The position numbers were made by a program, and so were the translations under genes. From assembly GCF_003576645.1 (NCBI RefSeq), contig NC_044917.1, positions 22,455,477-22,519,476 of the forward strand: a DNA stretch of 64,000 bases, written 5' to 3'. Positions 9,950 through 21,527 of the stretch are shown here, in pieces (positions within the stretch are counted from its first letter, which is position 1; every line of letters begins with the position of its first letter). The notes below the pieces were generated by a model. It did not search any database, had not been told where the DNA came from, and saw only the letters and a program-made list of their open reading frames with translations. Source of the DNA: Ipomoea triloba (taxonomy: Eukaryota; Streptophyta; Magnoliopsida; Solanales; Convolvulaceae).

Positions 9950-10372
9950 CTTTTGGCTTTATGGAGGAAAGACTTGAGCTGAAAATTGCAATTTACAATA
10001 TGGCCTTCACGGTTTCACGTGGCTTTCATTGGGAATAGCATAAAATGCCTTTAACATTATATATTACATACATGTATACTGTATATCACATATGTTCCAG
10101 CTTTCTTTAATTCTATTTCATTTTATTTTGCTTTTCTTTTTCTTTTCTGTTTCGTTATCTTTTTTTCCCCTTTTTTAATGTTGTTTTCACGTGTTTTTGT
10201 TGTTTTGATTTCTGTGTTTTTTTTTGCTTTGTTTTTTTCCCTTTTCTCTTTTTTACTTTCTTTTTCTGTTTTGTTTTTCTTTCATTTTTTGTTTTTGATT
10301 GCTAGGTTTTTTGCTTTTTCTTTACTTCTTAATTCCCATAATTCTAAATAACAATAATGTTAATTATTGTTA
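9950..10372. other. T-rich noncoding stretch
   Basis: Strongly T-rich sequence (about 10085-10330) with no coding character. It fits a long 5'UTR intron upstream of the PMD frame, with the foldback MITE at 10373-10769 inserted in it. Confidence 0.4.
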
Positions 10373-10769
10373 GAGTTTATTACCGAAATAGTCCATCGAC
10401 TATTGCGAAATTATCAATTTGGTCTTCGACAATTTTTCTTGTCCAATTGAGTGCATAGATTTTGAAAAATTTAACCATTATGGTCCTCCGTTTATTTTGG
10501 CGTTAAACAACCATTAAATCAGGGCTAAATTGGTAATTTTGTTATACTCAAGGGACCATTTTGGTAATTAATTTTGACTGAAATGGTCCATTGATTATAA
10601 TGAAATTACCAATTTGGTCTCGATTTAACGGATATCAAACGGTAAAATAAACGGAGGACCAAAATGGTTAAAATTTTCAAAGTCTGAGGACTTAATTGGG
10701 CAAGAAAAATTGTTGAGGACCAAATTGGTAATTTCGCAATAGTCGAGGGACAATTTCGATAATAAACTC
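10373..10769. mobile_element. Mutator-like foldback MITE
   Basis: Long terminal inverted repeats: the left arm GAGTTTATTACCGAAATAGT mirrors the right arm ending ATTTCGATAATAAACTC, and the pairing runs for well over 100 bp inward. A 9-bp target duplication TTATTGTTA/TTATTATTA (10364-10372 and 10770-10778, one mismatch) fits Mutator-like elements. No transposase is encoded. A similar element lies at 42411-42973. Confidence 0.75.
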
Positions 10770-10931
10770 TTATTATTATTATTATATCATGCTTTAGATA
10801 GTAATAATAATAACAACTTTGTTAATAACGATTATAATAATGATAATAACTTTAATCATTATCATCATTACTCTTCTTTTTTTTTGTAGTGATTACTCTC
10901 AATTTTGACATAATCTCAACACGGCTCAAAG

Positions 10932-12572
10932 ATGGTGCAATTTCAAGAGCAATGGTTCGATGGACAAAAGACCTTGGTGATATCAAGCACCCAGAGCAAC
11001 CACAAAGTCACGTTGGTTGTCAATCAACCCCTTGCATCCTCTTCACCGCCAAAGCTCGTAGTGTCAAATCACGAACGCAATTGGACTCCTGAGTATGACC
11101 TTCCACCGTCCAAGGTGTGGACCTTGCAACCAGGATTGAAACACGAACCCTCCACAGACATCCTTCCTACGTTGGGGAGTCGCATAATTGATGATGAAGT
11201 CAAGTGGGGTAAAAACATCGATTTTGCAGGCGAGTTCGCTTACACACAAGGATATTGGGAATGGGCTGAAGATGCACTTAACTTTTTCAGAAAACCTCTA
11301 AAGGATGGCATGATATATGACGCTGTGTCCGCGTCATTATTCGCATATGATCGCAACGTCGACATTGTCCAAACTTTTTGCGAAGGATGGTGCCCACCAA
11401 CCAACACGTTGATTACCTCCTCTAGCGAGATGTCTATATCACTGCGAGATTTGTACATGCTCGGAGGGTTGCCATTGTCTGGGGATATTTACGATGAGCG
11501 CATCACAAATGCCTTGGACTTGGCCAAGGGCTCACACAAATGATGTGCGTGCTTATTCAAGGCGTTCTACCATTTAAATCAACAAGAAGATCACACCACC
11601 TATGTTCAAGCGTCCAAATGGATCGACTTCTGGTGCAGGAAAACCCGAAGATATGCAGCTCCTCCATCTCGAAAAGAGAATAAGAAATCTCGACCAAAGG
11701 CTACTCACAATCCAAGCGGTATCCTTTAAGCTTCTCCTAGATGGTCGCACGTGAGCGAAACACCCTTCGTCACACCAGACATCCCTCGAAATCTTGAACA
11801 GGAAGTTTACTTAGCAGCATTTCTGGCATGTTGGCTCTGTATGTTCGTACTATCGGGTGACCCAACGGCAACCCTTCACCCCGAGACTTTTAATATGGTA
11901 TGCAAAATAGCGAAAGGGATTAAGGTATGCCTCGCACCTCCAGTCCTTGCTAGCATTTACTATGGGTTAAACTCAATTTCAGAGTCTATCTCTCCTGGTC
12001 AAATGGGCACTCCCTTTCCCATCCATTATGCATATGGATGGCTATCAACTTACTTCCATACTCACTTCAAGACCCCTAGCCTCATATCATCATATCCAAA
12101 GATGGTCACTTCTTCTGGAGAAGGCGGTGCTAAGCATTACGACAAAATTGATGCTCGTAAGAGGATCTTTAAGGGCGAGGCTTTGCACGTCTCGTTAAAA
12201 TGATAGAGACTTCATCTTTTGTGACGACAAGAGAAGGGGCAAAGAGAATTTTGAATACTTCATATGTTTGCGCCCTAGTTTTCTTATTCTACGCCAAGGA
12301 CGCTAATGTAAAGCTGAGCCTTATGTACCCCATCGCTTCAGTCGTCAGTTTGGATTCTACCAAGCATCTGCCCCCGGTTTGTTACTGACTGATGACCGCG
12401 ACGTCACACTTACTGATGGATTTCGACTCCATCGCCAGTATGAGCATTTTAACTCTCTATCTAGGGCAACATTTCCCATAAACCCGACTATTCCAAAGAA
12501 ACATGTCTCAGACAACTACAAAGCCTGGTTGTTGACGTGCATGCAAATCTCCTTGAGAATCGCGTCACAGAC
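10932..12572 (+). pseudogene. Plant mobile domain (PMD, MAIL/aminotransferase-like) pseudogene, block 1
   Basis: The frame from 10932 encodes the start of a PMD protein: F-C-E-G-W-C-P-P-T-N-T-L, then M-S-I-S-L-R-D-L-Y-M-L-G-G-L-P-L, a hallmark of retroelement-associated PMD-C proteins. It continues in the same frame past TGA at 11541 and TAA near 11727 (F-Y-H-L-N-Q-Q-E-D-H, W-I-D-F-W-C-R-K). A frameshift near 12195 and another stop near 12275 precede E-P-Y-V-P-H-R-F-S-R-Q-F-G-F-Y, another PMD signature. Block 1 ends where element B is inserted at 12573. PMD proteins such as MAIN and MAIL1 act in nuclear gene silencing, but this copy is broken. It is probably the antisense ORF of a Tat-lineage element. 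Confidence 0.8.
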
Positions 12573-13906
12573 TGATAAGCTTCCAAGATACCCATTATTT
12601 GAGTATAATTTAGGGTGTTTTGTAACGTTTTTAGTATCCTTACATGATAAATTCGTAATTAAATGTGCTTTAAAATTCACTAACCACACGCAAAGCTACC
12701 TTTAGCATAAATTGAGTCAATACAGGAGTTCCAGGAGCTATTAGGAACGAAGACCGAGCTTAAGGAACAAACCAAGCAAGTCCGGAGCCCCGAAGGACAC
12801 AAACTGGCCTCCACACGCGTGTTGGTGCGCGTGGCCATGTTACAGTAACCATCCACGCACGGCCACACACGTGTGGAGTGGCGTGGAATTGACACTGCGC
12901 AAATTTCTTCCTAGGGCTACATTTCGGAGACTATTTAAACCCCCTTGATAGAATTTCAGAAGAGAGGACTTTAGAAAGATCACTTTGGAGAACTTTTTCT
13001 TTCCTCTTGCAATATTTTTCATTTCCTAAAATAGTTTTTGCTTAGCTTAGAAAAACTCTCCTTGTAGCAAGACAACAAGCTTGGATTGAAAGAACACTTC
13101 AAATCTAGGTGAATTCTATTACATCTTAATCTATTTACTATTTTGTTCTTGGATTGAATTAGCTATTATCTTGAATTTCTTTATCATGAGTGGCTAGTTT
13201 AATCTAGGGATTTGGATTGTGTGAAGATATGTTGCTAGTGTGATGATCTTATAGCTTATTTTGGATCCAAATGCTTGGATTGTTGGAATATCTATTCTTG
13301 TCTATTGATTATTGTTTTGATGATATCTTGTTTGGATTTGGCCAATCTAGATAAGAGATTGAGCTCTTGACTCTTTCATGTCTTTGATTAGAGTTAGGAT
13401 TGAAGCTTTGTAACAATCATAGATCCTATGCACTTCTTAAGAATAGTAGGATAGTGTGTAGCTAAAGTGTTTGATAAAATGTCTCTTAGGACTTTGGTTG
13501 TTTAAAGGCACTCCTAGGTCCAAGAAGCCTTAGTACACAAAGGTGGAAGATGACTAAGAAGACACACTCCTGAATAGCCAAAATCTTTGCTTTGTTTATC
13601 CATTACCTTAGACACACTAGGGTGCAACATAGATGAGCACTATCCAATCCCTACCTCTTTACATACATTTCTTTCACACTTGTTTTTATCCCTTTTTCTC
13701 ACACAAACCTTATGAACCTTTTCACTCTCAAATCGTCATTCACCACGCTCAAATCTATTACATGACTCAATCACCCGAACGTGCAAACACTTGACACACC
13801 TCCATGTCCTTCCTTCGAGACCGACACTCGGGGAGTCATTGACTTTCCGTTTTAACAAACACACATCTTTTGACAGCTCAACCCCACCCAAAATACCACC
13901 CGTTCA
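12573..13906 (+). repeat. Element B 5' LTR
   Basis: Starts TGATAAGCTTCCAAGATACC and ends in CA just before the PBS, about 1334 bp. Clearly homologous to the element C LTRs read on the minus strand. It contains the CACACGCGTGTTGG-type GC island at about 12810-12885. Confidence 0.85.
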
Positions 13907-13908
13907 AA

Positions 13909-13926
13909 TGACACCGTTGCAGGGGA
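13909..13926 (+). other. Element B primer binding site (tRNA-Asp)
   Basis: TGACACCGTTGCAGGGGA matches the tRNA-Asp 3' end apart from three positions and sits 2 bp from the LTR end. Confidence 0.8.
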
Positions 13927-14206
13927 AGACAATAGGTTGTCAAATGTTTTTGCTTACTTCGATTGAATGACTGTTAGATTTGAGCATTGTTAATCCACAC
14001 CATTTTGTTTTGTTTTGTTTATTTTTTATTTTATTTGTTTTTGTTACTTACCCAATTGACTACTTTCTGGTCAATTGTGAAATCTTTGCTTCATTGATAA
14101 TCTTAACAGGTGAATGCACACGCGAGCAAAAGGAAATCAAGGCTTATTCCCTTATATTCCAGAAATCAATAGAGCAACTAGGAAGAAAAACATTCAAAAG
14201 TCTCAA

Positions 14207-14719
14207 ATGGCTTCATCAAGCGCAACAAGAAATCCATAAGGAAGAGGAGCAGTTATGCTAAACCCACCCCTTACTAGTTAATCCACCAGGACAGATTAAC
14301 CATGAAGAACCAATTCTGGAAGAACCACAAGTTAACAGAGCAATACACAAGAACACATTAGAGAAGAAGACTACTATGGAATACCTCAAGAACAGCAGAG
14401 ATCAATCGCCGATTATATGACTTCGGACTTCAACATGCACAACTTGATCTATGTGCCACCGATGGAAAACGTCAACTTCCATGTACATCGAACTATACTC
14501 ACTCTGGTCCAAAATAGTCAATACTCAGGATTGCCATCAGAAGATCTTAACGCACACATAACAAGATTTATAAGAGCATGTGGAATGTACAGACAGGAAG
14601 GAACCAGTGAAGAAATCATTAGACTCAAGCGATTCCCATTTTCGATTATAGGAGAGGCCGCACGTTGGTTGGAAAGTCAAGACGATAACCATTTCAGATC
14701 GTGGCAGCACCTACACCGT
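14207..14719 (+). pseudogene. Element B gag, truncated
   Basis: Begins M-A-S-S-S-A-T-R-N-P at 14207 like the gag of element C, then meets a stop. From 14417 it encodes the retrotransposon gag domain (T-S-D-F-N-M-H-N, L-P-S-E-D-L-N-A-H-I-T-R-F, R-W-L-E-S-Q-D-D-N-H-F-R-S-W). It breaks off within the L-H-R that follows. Capsid function is lost. Confidence 0.85.
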
Positions 14720-15012
14720 TACTCATTAATGGTGACCCAAACGTAATCGTTAGAGAAGGAATAACTCAAGAGCAAAAGGATCAATTGGATACTTTGAGAA
14801 AAAGGCAAAACACCAGTACAGGATGCCCCCCACGATCAAGTATCAGGACGTGCAACTCAAATGAGGAGGGAGGAGCAAGTGAGGCACCGAAGCTTGGACG
14901 AGGATGTTGATAGTGATCGCAATTTTAAACGAAACAGAAGAAGGCCTTCAGATGAGTTTAAGAAATATTCCCAAACATTTCCCTTTCTCAATGATTTAAA
15001 CATTAGCTTTAT

Positions 15013-15082
<70 letters not shown>

Positions 15083-15622
15083 CTTTTATAGGGTTCTGTT
15101 AGGCCACATGTCAGCAATGATGCCCGGTCGTTGAATCAACATTCTTCTATAGGCGAGGTGCAACATAGCGACAGTTCTAAATCCCTTGATCAAGAGGTAG
15201 CATCTCAGCAATCACCGCCGCCCTCAAACCCATCCCACAAAGAAGCACGACCTGAATCATCCAATGTCTCTATCCTTCCTGGTGCAGAATCCTTCATGTC
15301 AAAGTATATGACCATGATCGCAGGCCTTTGGAATGATATCTGCGAAAAGTTAAGGAAACTCCGACCGAAAAATTTTCTTCTTTCAAAGGGAGTGTTGAGA
15401 AATAGCTCCAATTTATGAAACATAATGGGGTAGACTTGTCATCATTAGAGAGCAGAGTAGACAAGTTTTTTAAGAAGGCTAAGAATTATGATAAGATTCG
15501 ATACCAGCTTTCAGAAGCGATGTCGGTTGAAGCTCAAGTGGCGGAGTTATGTCTTGCCCAAAATGCTCTTAAGGATGCTCAACAAAAGCTCTCTAAAACT
15601 CAAACACTTCTATCGGAGCAGC
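14720..15622 (+). pseudogene. PMD pseudogene, block 2 (linker and coiled coil)
   Basis: After element B the PMD-type frame resumes with L-I-N-G-D-P-N-V-I-V-R-E-G-I. It changes frame near 14810 and runs through a charged R/E/D-rich segment (14861-15000). A probable intron carrying the (TA)n tract ends at the acceptor TTTTATAG at about 15091. The next part has a W-N-D-I-C-E-K-L motif (about 15330) and a coiled coil (D-L-S-S-L-E-S-R-V-D-K-F-F-K from 15430), typical of the C-terminal half of retroelement-carried PMD proteins. It stops at the target duplication GCAGC of element C. Confidence 0.7.
15014..15080. repeat. (TA)n microsatellite
   Basis: About 66 bp of uninterrupted AT dinucleotides in a probable intron of the PMD pseudogene. 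Confidence 0.95.
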
Positions 15623-16925
15623 TGACATGAGTATAGTTTTGCATAGGGTTGAGGTGTCAAATAATGTAAATGTGATATAACGAAGAGTTTATGACCGTGG
15701 AGGTGTGTCAAGTGTTCGTGCGTTCAATTGATTGAGTCATGTGATAGATTTGAGTATGGTTGTGGGCATGGTGAATAGAGATTTGAAGGCGCAGCGATTC
15801 ATAAGGTTGTGCAAAGTGAAAATAAAACAAATATGAGTAAATGAATGTAAGAAAATAAGGGATTGGATAGTGCTCATCTATGTTGCATCCTAGTGTGTCT
15901 AAAGCAATGGATAAACGGAGCAAAGATGTTGGCTATTCAGGAGTGTGACTTCTTAGTCCTCTTCCACCTCTGTGTACTAGGGCTTCTTAGACTTAGGAGT
16001 GCCTTTAAGCAACCAAAGTCCTAAGAGACATTTTATCAAACACCATAGCTACACACTTTCATACTATTCTTAAGAAGTCCATAGGATCTATGATTGTTAC
16101 AAAGCTTTCAATCCCAACTCTAATCAAAGACATGAAAGAGTCAAGAGCTCAATCTCTCATCTAGATTGGCCAAATCCAAACAAGATATCATCAAAATAAC
16201 AATCAATAGACAAGAATAGAAATTCCAACAATCCAAGCAATTAAATCCAAGATAAGATATAAGATCATCACACTAGCAACATATCTTCACACAATCCAAA
16301 CCCTAGATTAAACTAGCCACACATATTCAAGAATTCAAAGACAATAGCTAATTTAATCCAAGAACAAGATAATGAAAATAAAATAGATTAAGATGTAAGA
16401 GAGATCACCTAGTAATGAAGTGTTTCTTCAATCCAAGCTTGTTGTCTTTCTTTACAAGGTGAGATTGCAATACTAAACTATCCTAAAAACTAAGAAATGA
16501 AAAGGGAACTTTCTGAAAATGAAAGAAGGGAGGAACTCCTCTGAAATTCTATCAATGTGCCTTAAATAGTCTCCGAAATTTTGCCCTAGAAGTATTTTCG
16601 CGCAGTGTTCCATCCATGCCACTCACACGCGTGGTTGCGTGCGTGCTTGGCTACTGGAATGCTGCTACGCCACCGATCACGCGTGTGGGCTTCATTCCGG
16701 GTCCTCCTGGGCTCCTGACTTGCTCGGTTTGCTTGTTTAGCTCGTTCTTTGTTCCTAATAGCTCCCGGGACCTCTGTAATGTCTCAATTCATGCTAAAGG
16801 TAGCTTTGTGTGCGGTTAACTAATTTAAAACACAAATTCTCTCAAAATTATCACTTAAGGATACTAAAAACGCTATAAAGCACCCTAGTTTATACTCAAA
16901 TAATGGGTATCTTGGGAACTTATCA
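15623..16925 (-). repeat. Element C 3' LTR
   Basis: 1303 bp, plus-strand ends TGACATGAG and CTTATCA. Nearly identical to 25631-26961 except for a deletion of about 30 bp near 15690 (the partner has ACTCCCCGAGTGTCGG there) and scattered changes. Confidence 0.9.
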
Positions 16926-16927
16926 AG

Positions 16928-16963
16928 TTTCCACAGTTTACTTCTTGCTTGCCCTCGAGCAAG
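16928..16963 (-). other. Element C polypurine tract plus hairpin (module 1)
   Basis: TTTCCACAGTTT next to the 3' LTR, followed by CTTGCTTG-CCCT-CGAGCAAG, the counterpart of 4045-4079 in element A. Element-sense this is a purine-rich tract directly upstream of the LTR start TGATAAG. Confidence 0.65.
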
Positions 16964-18640
16964 ACAATATACTTTTAAGCACATAAGCTTCCAAGATACC
17001 AACTCATACAAAACAGAACTCTTGGTCAATCAAAAATGGTGGGTGTTTAAAACTATCGAAAAGGGGGAAATCTTTTGTGTTATCTACAAAGGATGTTGGT
17101 CAGATGCCGTACAACTCAAGGAATATTTTCGGGAAGTAAAAACCTTTCATAGATAAACAATTAAAATAAAGGAACACACTTCTCGCACCAAACGCAAGCA
17201 TGCAATTCTGAAATTCGAATTCACCTCTCATTTAATCAGGGCCTCTAGCCGATCCCACTAGTAGGAACGATGTGCACTAGTTAATCAACCCCTCCGTCCT
17301 TAACGCCAAAGCCTAACGATAAAATAAGTGGGGGTAGGGGCATGGACCACTCACCGCTAATGGCTTAGTGCGATCCCTCTTTTCTTCTCACTTCCTAGGA
17401 TAACGTCATCGAGCGACCTGACTTCACATACAGCTCCATGCTTTTTCGAAGACAGTGCAATGGGTACCCGAATCCTAGCGAAGCGGCTCACCTCATCTCT
17501 ATTTTCTCAATTCCTGGGATCATTTTATGTGAACAACCGACTCCAGATAAAGCTTTTTGCTTACCGAAGACTATGGTTGAACGCAACCTAGCGAAATGGC
17601 TTTCCTCAACTTTTAATCTCGATGATTGGCCTTTTTGCATTTTCAACTGTTTCTCCATGCAACCCCTCATGCCCTTTTCTTTTGGGATTAAGGAATTTTT
17701 TCACTCTTAAGCTTACCAACAGACTCACCTTTTGCCCCATGCCCTACCAAGGTTAGTTCAATTCCGAGCCTCGCTAAAATTATCTTTCTCAAATTAAAAA
17801 GTGCACACTCCCACTTCGAGAGATCCTTGACTAAGGTCCTACGTAAATAAGAGGCGAACATCATGCAAGCAGGCAAGAATATAAACTTATTTGGCTCTAA
17901 ACACTCTCATGGGTGCGAAAAATAACTTCCTTAGAGATATTTCAAGAATAAAAATTTTTTGGCATCTAGTCAAAATTCTCTCTAGATAAAACAAACAATA
18001 ACTCACTTTTCAAATTGCAAATACACCCGTTTATGATGCCCAAGAAACCAACCTTTGACTCTAAGCAAATAAACATGTTAAGCACAAAGTGCGTCCTTTC
18101 CACACTTTGAAATAAACATCGTCCTCGATGTTTCCTCAGATTACGGGGTAAAGGAAAATGGGTTTAAATGGATATTGCAAATAAGAATCCCTTTCCACAC
18201 TTTGGAATTTGCTCTGGGATATAGGGTATATTCTAATGATCCTCAATTGATAAAATAACATGGTAAGCTTAAACAAATACATACAAAGCTATATAAACAA
18301 TTTTCCACACTTTGAATTAAAAAACGAGGCTTAAAAATAGAAAAGGGATAAGAGGTTAAACCAAGTATGCATCCCTCTTTCCACACTTTAGCTTCCAACA
18401 TCGGTCGGCCTCCATTATCAAAGTTCTATTTAAAAAGATGGTGCCAAGATATATAATAGCGATTTAAGAGAACTATTCAATTATTATAACTTGATAGAAT
18501 ATCTCATAGCAAAAATAGATAAAAGCATAAAACATAGATAATTAAATATTCAAAAGAGAACTACTTAATATAGCAAAATTATTCAAATAAACTATCAAAT
18601 ATAAAAGTGTATAAAAGTAAAGCAATTAAACATGCAATTA
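16964..18640 (-). other. Element C noncoding 3' region with repeated purine tracts
   Basis: No protein family is visible. TTTCCACACTTT occurs at about 18097, 18191, 18301 and 18378. The first is followed by a perfect 8-bp stem, AAACATCG-TCCT-CGATGTTT (18114-18133), the counterpart of module 2 in element A. Distance from module 1 is about 1.17 kb. Confidence 0.6.
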
Positions 18641-18646
18641 AAGCAA

Positions 18647-19573
18647 TTATCCAAGCTTGAGGTATATAGCGAAAAACTCACTCACAGAAAATGCAATCAT
18701 GGGAGCCTCAACCTTCTCACCTGCAAGGTGGTTTCCAAGGCCCAAACCCTGGCACAATCTAGTCACAAAAGGTCTAATAAATACTGCTTGTACCTTTCTC
18801 TTTGTCTGGGTTTGCAGCCATCTCTTTGCCTGGACTCCCATGTTGACATTAACACCATTCTCCATGCTCCACATGTAGAATAAGTCCTGTATGTAGACTT
18901 TGTTCCTGTTTGTCATTCTTCCTGAGAGGTTCACAGCGAAAGCCAATCTGATGGCTTTCAGATAGTTGGTAGAGATGAGCTTTACTTTCAGGTTTGATGA
19001 GTCAAATTCTTCAGTGTTTGTAATCTCCCTCCAGTAGTTCACAACATCCTTGTCGGTATCAAAGTTAGTCTTGAAGTTTCTAAAGTAAGGCATGATTACC
19101 TGAATTTCATCATGAAAACCAAGGGCAACACCCAGATCGTTCACCGAGATGTGATAGCGGTTATCGAATAGACAAAACTTGATTAACTCCCTCGCATCGT
19201 TGACCTCACGCCTTATGTCAAGCGTGGCTAAGAATTCATAAGTCACTGGCGAGTAAGTCGGACCTCGCCACTCAAACAATCTGCCCAACTGGGGGTGCCT
19301 TCGCAATCGGTTTACGTCCTCTTGGCAACCAAATTCTTGCAAAACATTTTGGTCAAAGAACCTGCCCTCGCTCAACCGTTTTCCTCGGTAGGTGTCCACC
19401 AAAGCATGCTCTGCTGCTGTCAAATGCCGTAAGGGTCTAGTTCCTCGTTCTTGTGGAACCAGTGAAACATTTACTTGTGGTTGATTTTGCGGAGGTTGAG
19501 TTCTCGTCCTAGATCTACTTAATTCGGCATGATCATGTTTTGCCTTCTTTGCCATTTCCTTATGTCTTCTCAT
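18647..19573 (-). CDS. ATHILA-type ORF downstream of the pol position
   Basis: An intact 308-residue frame starting M-R-R-H-K-E-M-A-K-K-A-K. After a basic, Arg/Gln/Pro-rich N-terminus it has R-G-K-R-L-S-E-G-R-F-F-D, then F-E-W-R-G-P-T-Y, Y-E-F-L-A-T-L-D-I, then I-S-V-N-D-L-G-V-A-L-G-F, and a C-terminal W-S-M-E-N-G-V-N-V-N. This pattern is that of the plant retrotransposon protein called ATHILA ORF-1 / putative plant transposon protein, carried between integrase and the 3' LTR in Athila-type elements. Its role is unknown; an envelope-position accessory protein has been proposed for the lineage. It is open throughout while gag is broken, which may mean recent activity or chance. Confidence 0.75.
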   Translation of the reverse strand: MRRHKEMAKKAKHDHAELSRSRTRTQPPQNQPQVNVSLVPQERGTRPLRHLTAAEHALVDTYRGKRLSEGRFFDQNVLQEFGCQEDVNRLRRHPQLGRLFEWRGPTYSPVTYEFLATLDIRREVNDARELIKFCLFDNRYHISVNDLGVALGFHDEIQVIMPYFRNFKTNFDTDKDVVNYWREITNTEEFDSSNLKVKLISTNYLKAIRLAFAVNLSGRMTNRNKVYIQDLFYMWSMENGVNVNMGVQAKRWLQTQTKRKVQAVFIRPFVTRLCQGLGLGNHLAGEKVEAPMIAFSVSEFFAIYLKLG

Positions 19574-20429
19574 CCTACAAAATTTAGAGAATTAAAAATA
19601 ATGCATATAATGATTGGTTTGTTGCAATTATCTTTCCATAAGACACCAATGATTTTAGCTAAAATTTCTTGTCAAGAATAGGGGAATTTCGAAAAATAGG
19701 GGTAGGGATTTTCGAAAATTTTGTCATAGTTTCCCCTATATTTTGATCAATTTCCATCATGAAAATATTTACAATACAAGTCCAATATCACACACATGCT
19801 CAATTTCATAATAAGATAGTTCAAAGTGTCAAATAAGAAGTCAACTTAGAAGTCAACAATTTCCAAAAAGTCAACTTCATCTTCTTCCCCAAATTCAAGA
19901 ATTAGGGTTTGAAGGTGAAAATTCAATTTCAACAATGTAGCATGTGTAACATCAAATTAATGGTATATAATGGCTCTATAACAAGTTTACACATCAATTC
20001 AATCATCAATTTCATATTCTAAATAAGAAATTAAGCAAACCCATTTGCATAACAATGGTGTTCATACTTGAGCTCAAAATTGAAATTCAATCCATCAATG
20101 CATTCATTAATAATGAAAGAAAACATTAAGAGATAGTTCTATGAAGCTTTATAAACCAATATAAACATTCAAATCATTCAAAAACATTCAAAGCATGGTA
20201 GGATGAATTCTCAACATTATAATCTTCCAACTCCATAAATATTCATAAAAATAGGTAAAAGAGATGTTTTTACCTTGTTGTTGATGGTTTTGACCTTTGG
20301 AAGATGAAAATAAATTAACTTTCTCAAACCTTAGACTTGGTATGGTGTATTGCGTGGAGAAGAAGAGGATTTTGGAGGTTTTTGGGGTGGAATGGCGTGG
20401 TTCGACCGAGAGGAATATATCTCACCACT

Positions 20430-20525
20430 TTGTGGCAATCACGCGTCCCACACGCGTGTTGGGGTGCGTGGTTAGCTACTGGAAATCAACCACGCGTCCC
20501 ACACGCGTGTTGGGCGCGTGGTTGG
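20430..20525 (-). other. Internal GC-rich ACGCGT island
   Basis: Two near copies of CACGCGTCCCACACGCGTGT with a TAGCTACTGGAAA-type spacer. They resemble the islands in the LTRs of elements A, B and C, but this one lies in the interior of C between the ATHILA ORF and the hairpin motif. Confidence 0.6.
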
Positions 20526-20710
20526 TCCAGTTTGACCTTTCCTCCGATTTTCGGTTTTTTCCTTTGCCTTTTGTCCACAATTTGGCCTTTTCATTGCATT
20601 TTTCCGGTCTTAAAACCTACAAATTAGTCTCCGAAAACATTGTACCGAGTAGAATACTAATAAAACATTAAAAAGAAAACATAAAAATACTTATAAAACA
20701 ATTTATTAAA

Positions 20711-20760
20711 CCTTGGGTTGCCTCCCAAGCAGCGCCACCGTTTACGTCTTCGGCTAGACG
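20711..20760 (-). other. Conserved motif with perfect CGTCT/AGACG hairpin, element C
   Basis: TTGGGTTGCCTCCCAAGCAG, then GCGCC and TTTACGTC, ending in CGTCT-TCGGCT-AGACG (20745-20760). The counterpart of 5479-5525 in element A. In complete Athila/Tat elements such a motif follows integrase; here it follows the protease remnant, marking where pol was lost. Confidence 0.65.
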
Positions 20761-20992
20761 CATCATACATTTTCTCTTCTCAACCATATTCCTTTGTATG
20801 GTTTTGTTTTGGTCCTAGTTTTGGTACCCACGTGTTTTTCCAAATCAGCTTCTCATTCTTCCATTTTGGTTTTGTTTTGGTCCTAGTTTTGACCATTGCA
20901 TTCACTTCTTCCTTCTCTTCTGCTCTTTCTTTTCCTTCCTTCTTGGCTTGTTCATCGAATCTCAAGGTGATTTCCCCTGAGCTAACATCTAT

Positions 20993-21508
20993 TCAAGCAT
21001 GACAAGTGGCCAAGAATGGTCTACCAAGTATCAAAGAGCCATGGGGCTCATTTTCTCCCATCTTACAAACTATAAAATCGACGGTCACAAGAAATTTACC
21101 TACTTTAACTAACATGTATTCTGTCAAGCCTTCCGGATACCGTGTGGTTCCGTCAGCCAGGCGAAGCGTCAGCCTCGTCGGTTTTAGACTTGGTAAATTC
21201 AACTTTTCGAAAAAAATAGAAGACATAACATTGATTGAAGCTCCGAGATCGGCTATAGCGTTTGGAAAGTCCATGTTCTGTATTGAACAAGGGATTACCA
21301 AAGCTCCTGGGTCACCCTTCTTTACGGGGTAACCCGTAGTCATGCAAGCCGATGACTCTTTACTTAAACAAGCATAATTATCGCAATCGTCTTCTTCAAA
21401 TAACTCACGGCATTGCTTATTATCGAAGAATTTACGAATAAAAGCATTAAGTGTACCTTCCTTTGCCGTTTCTTTTTCCTTTGCAGTTTTGATTTTGCTT
21501 TGTTGCAA
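20993..21508 (-). CDS. Element C aspartic protease (retropepsin)
   Basis: Open frame of 171 residues with A-D-L-G-A-S-I-N-V-M around residue 88 and I-L-G-R-P-F-L-A-T near the C-terminus, the two signatures of a gypsy retropepsin. The catalytic triplet D-L-G replaces the usual D-L/S/T-G and keeps the Asp. The frame ends in TGA, after which the same frame continues with I-D-V-S-S-G-E-I-T-L-R-F, the usual sequence after the protease in this lineage, so the stop is a nonsense change. No RT follows. Confidence 0.85.
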   Translation of the reverse strand: MQQSKIKTAKEKETAKEGTLNAFIRKFFDNKQCRELFEEDDCDNYACLSKESSACMTTGYPVKKGDPGALVIPCSIQNMDFPNAIADLGASINVMSSIFFEKLNLPSLKPTRLTLRLADGTTRYPEGLTEYMLVKVGKFLVTVDFIVCKMGENEPHGSLILGRPFLATCHA

Positions 21509-21527
21509 CTCATTCCTTTCGGGTTGG

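Larger units (their letters stand above)
12573..14719 (+). mobile_element. Element B: truncated gypsy-type retrotransposon inside the PMD pseudogene
   Basis: A plus-strand 5' LTR (12573-13906), tRNA-Asp PBS and a partial gag are present. Then similarity to element C stops at about 14719 and PMD-type sequence resumes. Pol and the 3' LTR are missing. LTR and gag show that B and C belong to one family, inserted in opposite orientations. Confidence 0.8.

Noticed and set aside
14861..15117. Frames running through the (TA)n tract giving Ile-Tyr repeats
   Set aside because: A dinucleotide repeat translates as I-Y without stops; the tract is better read as part of an intron.
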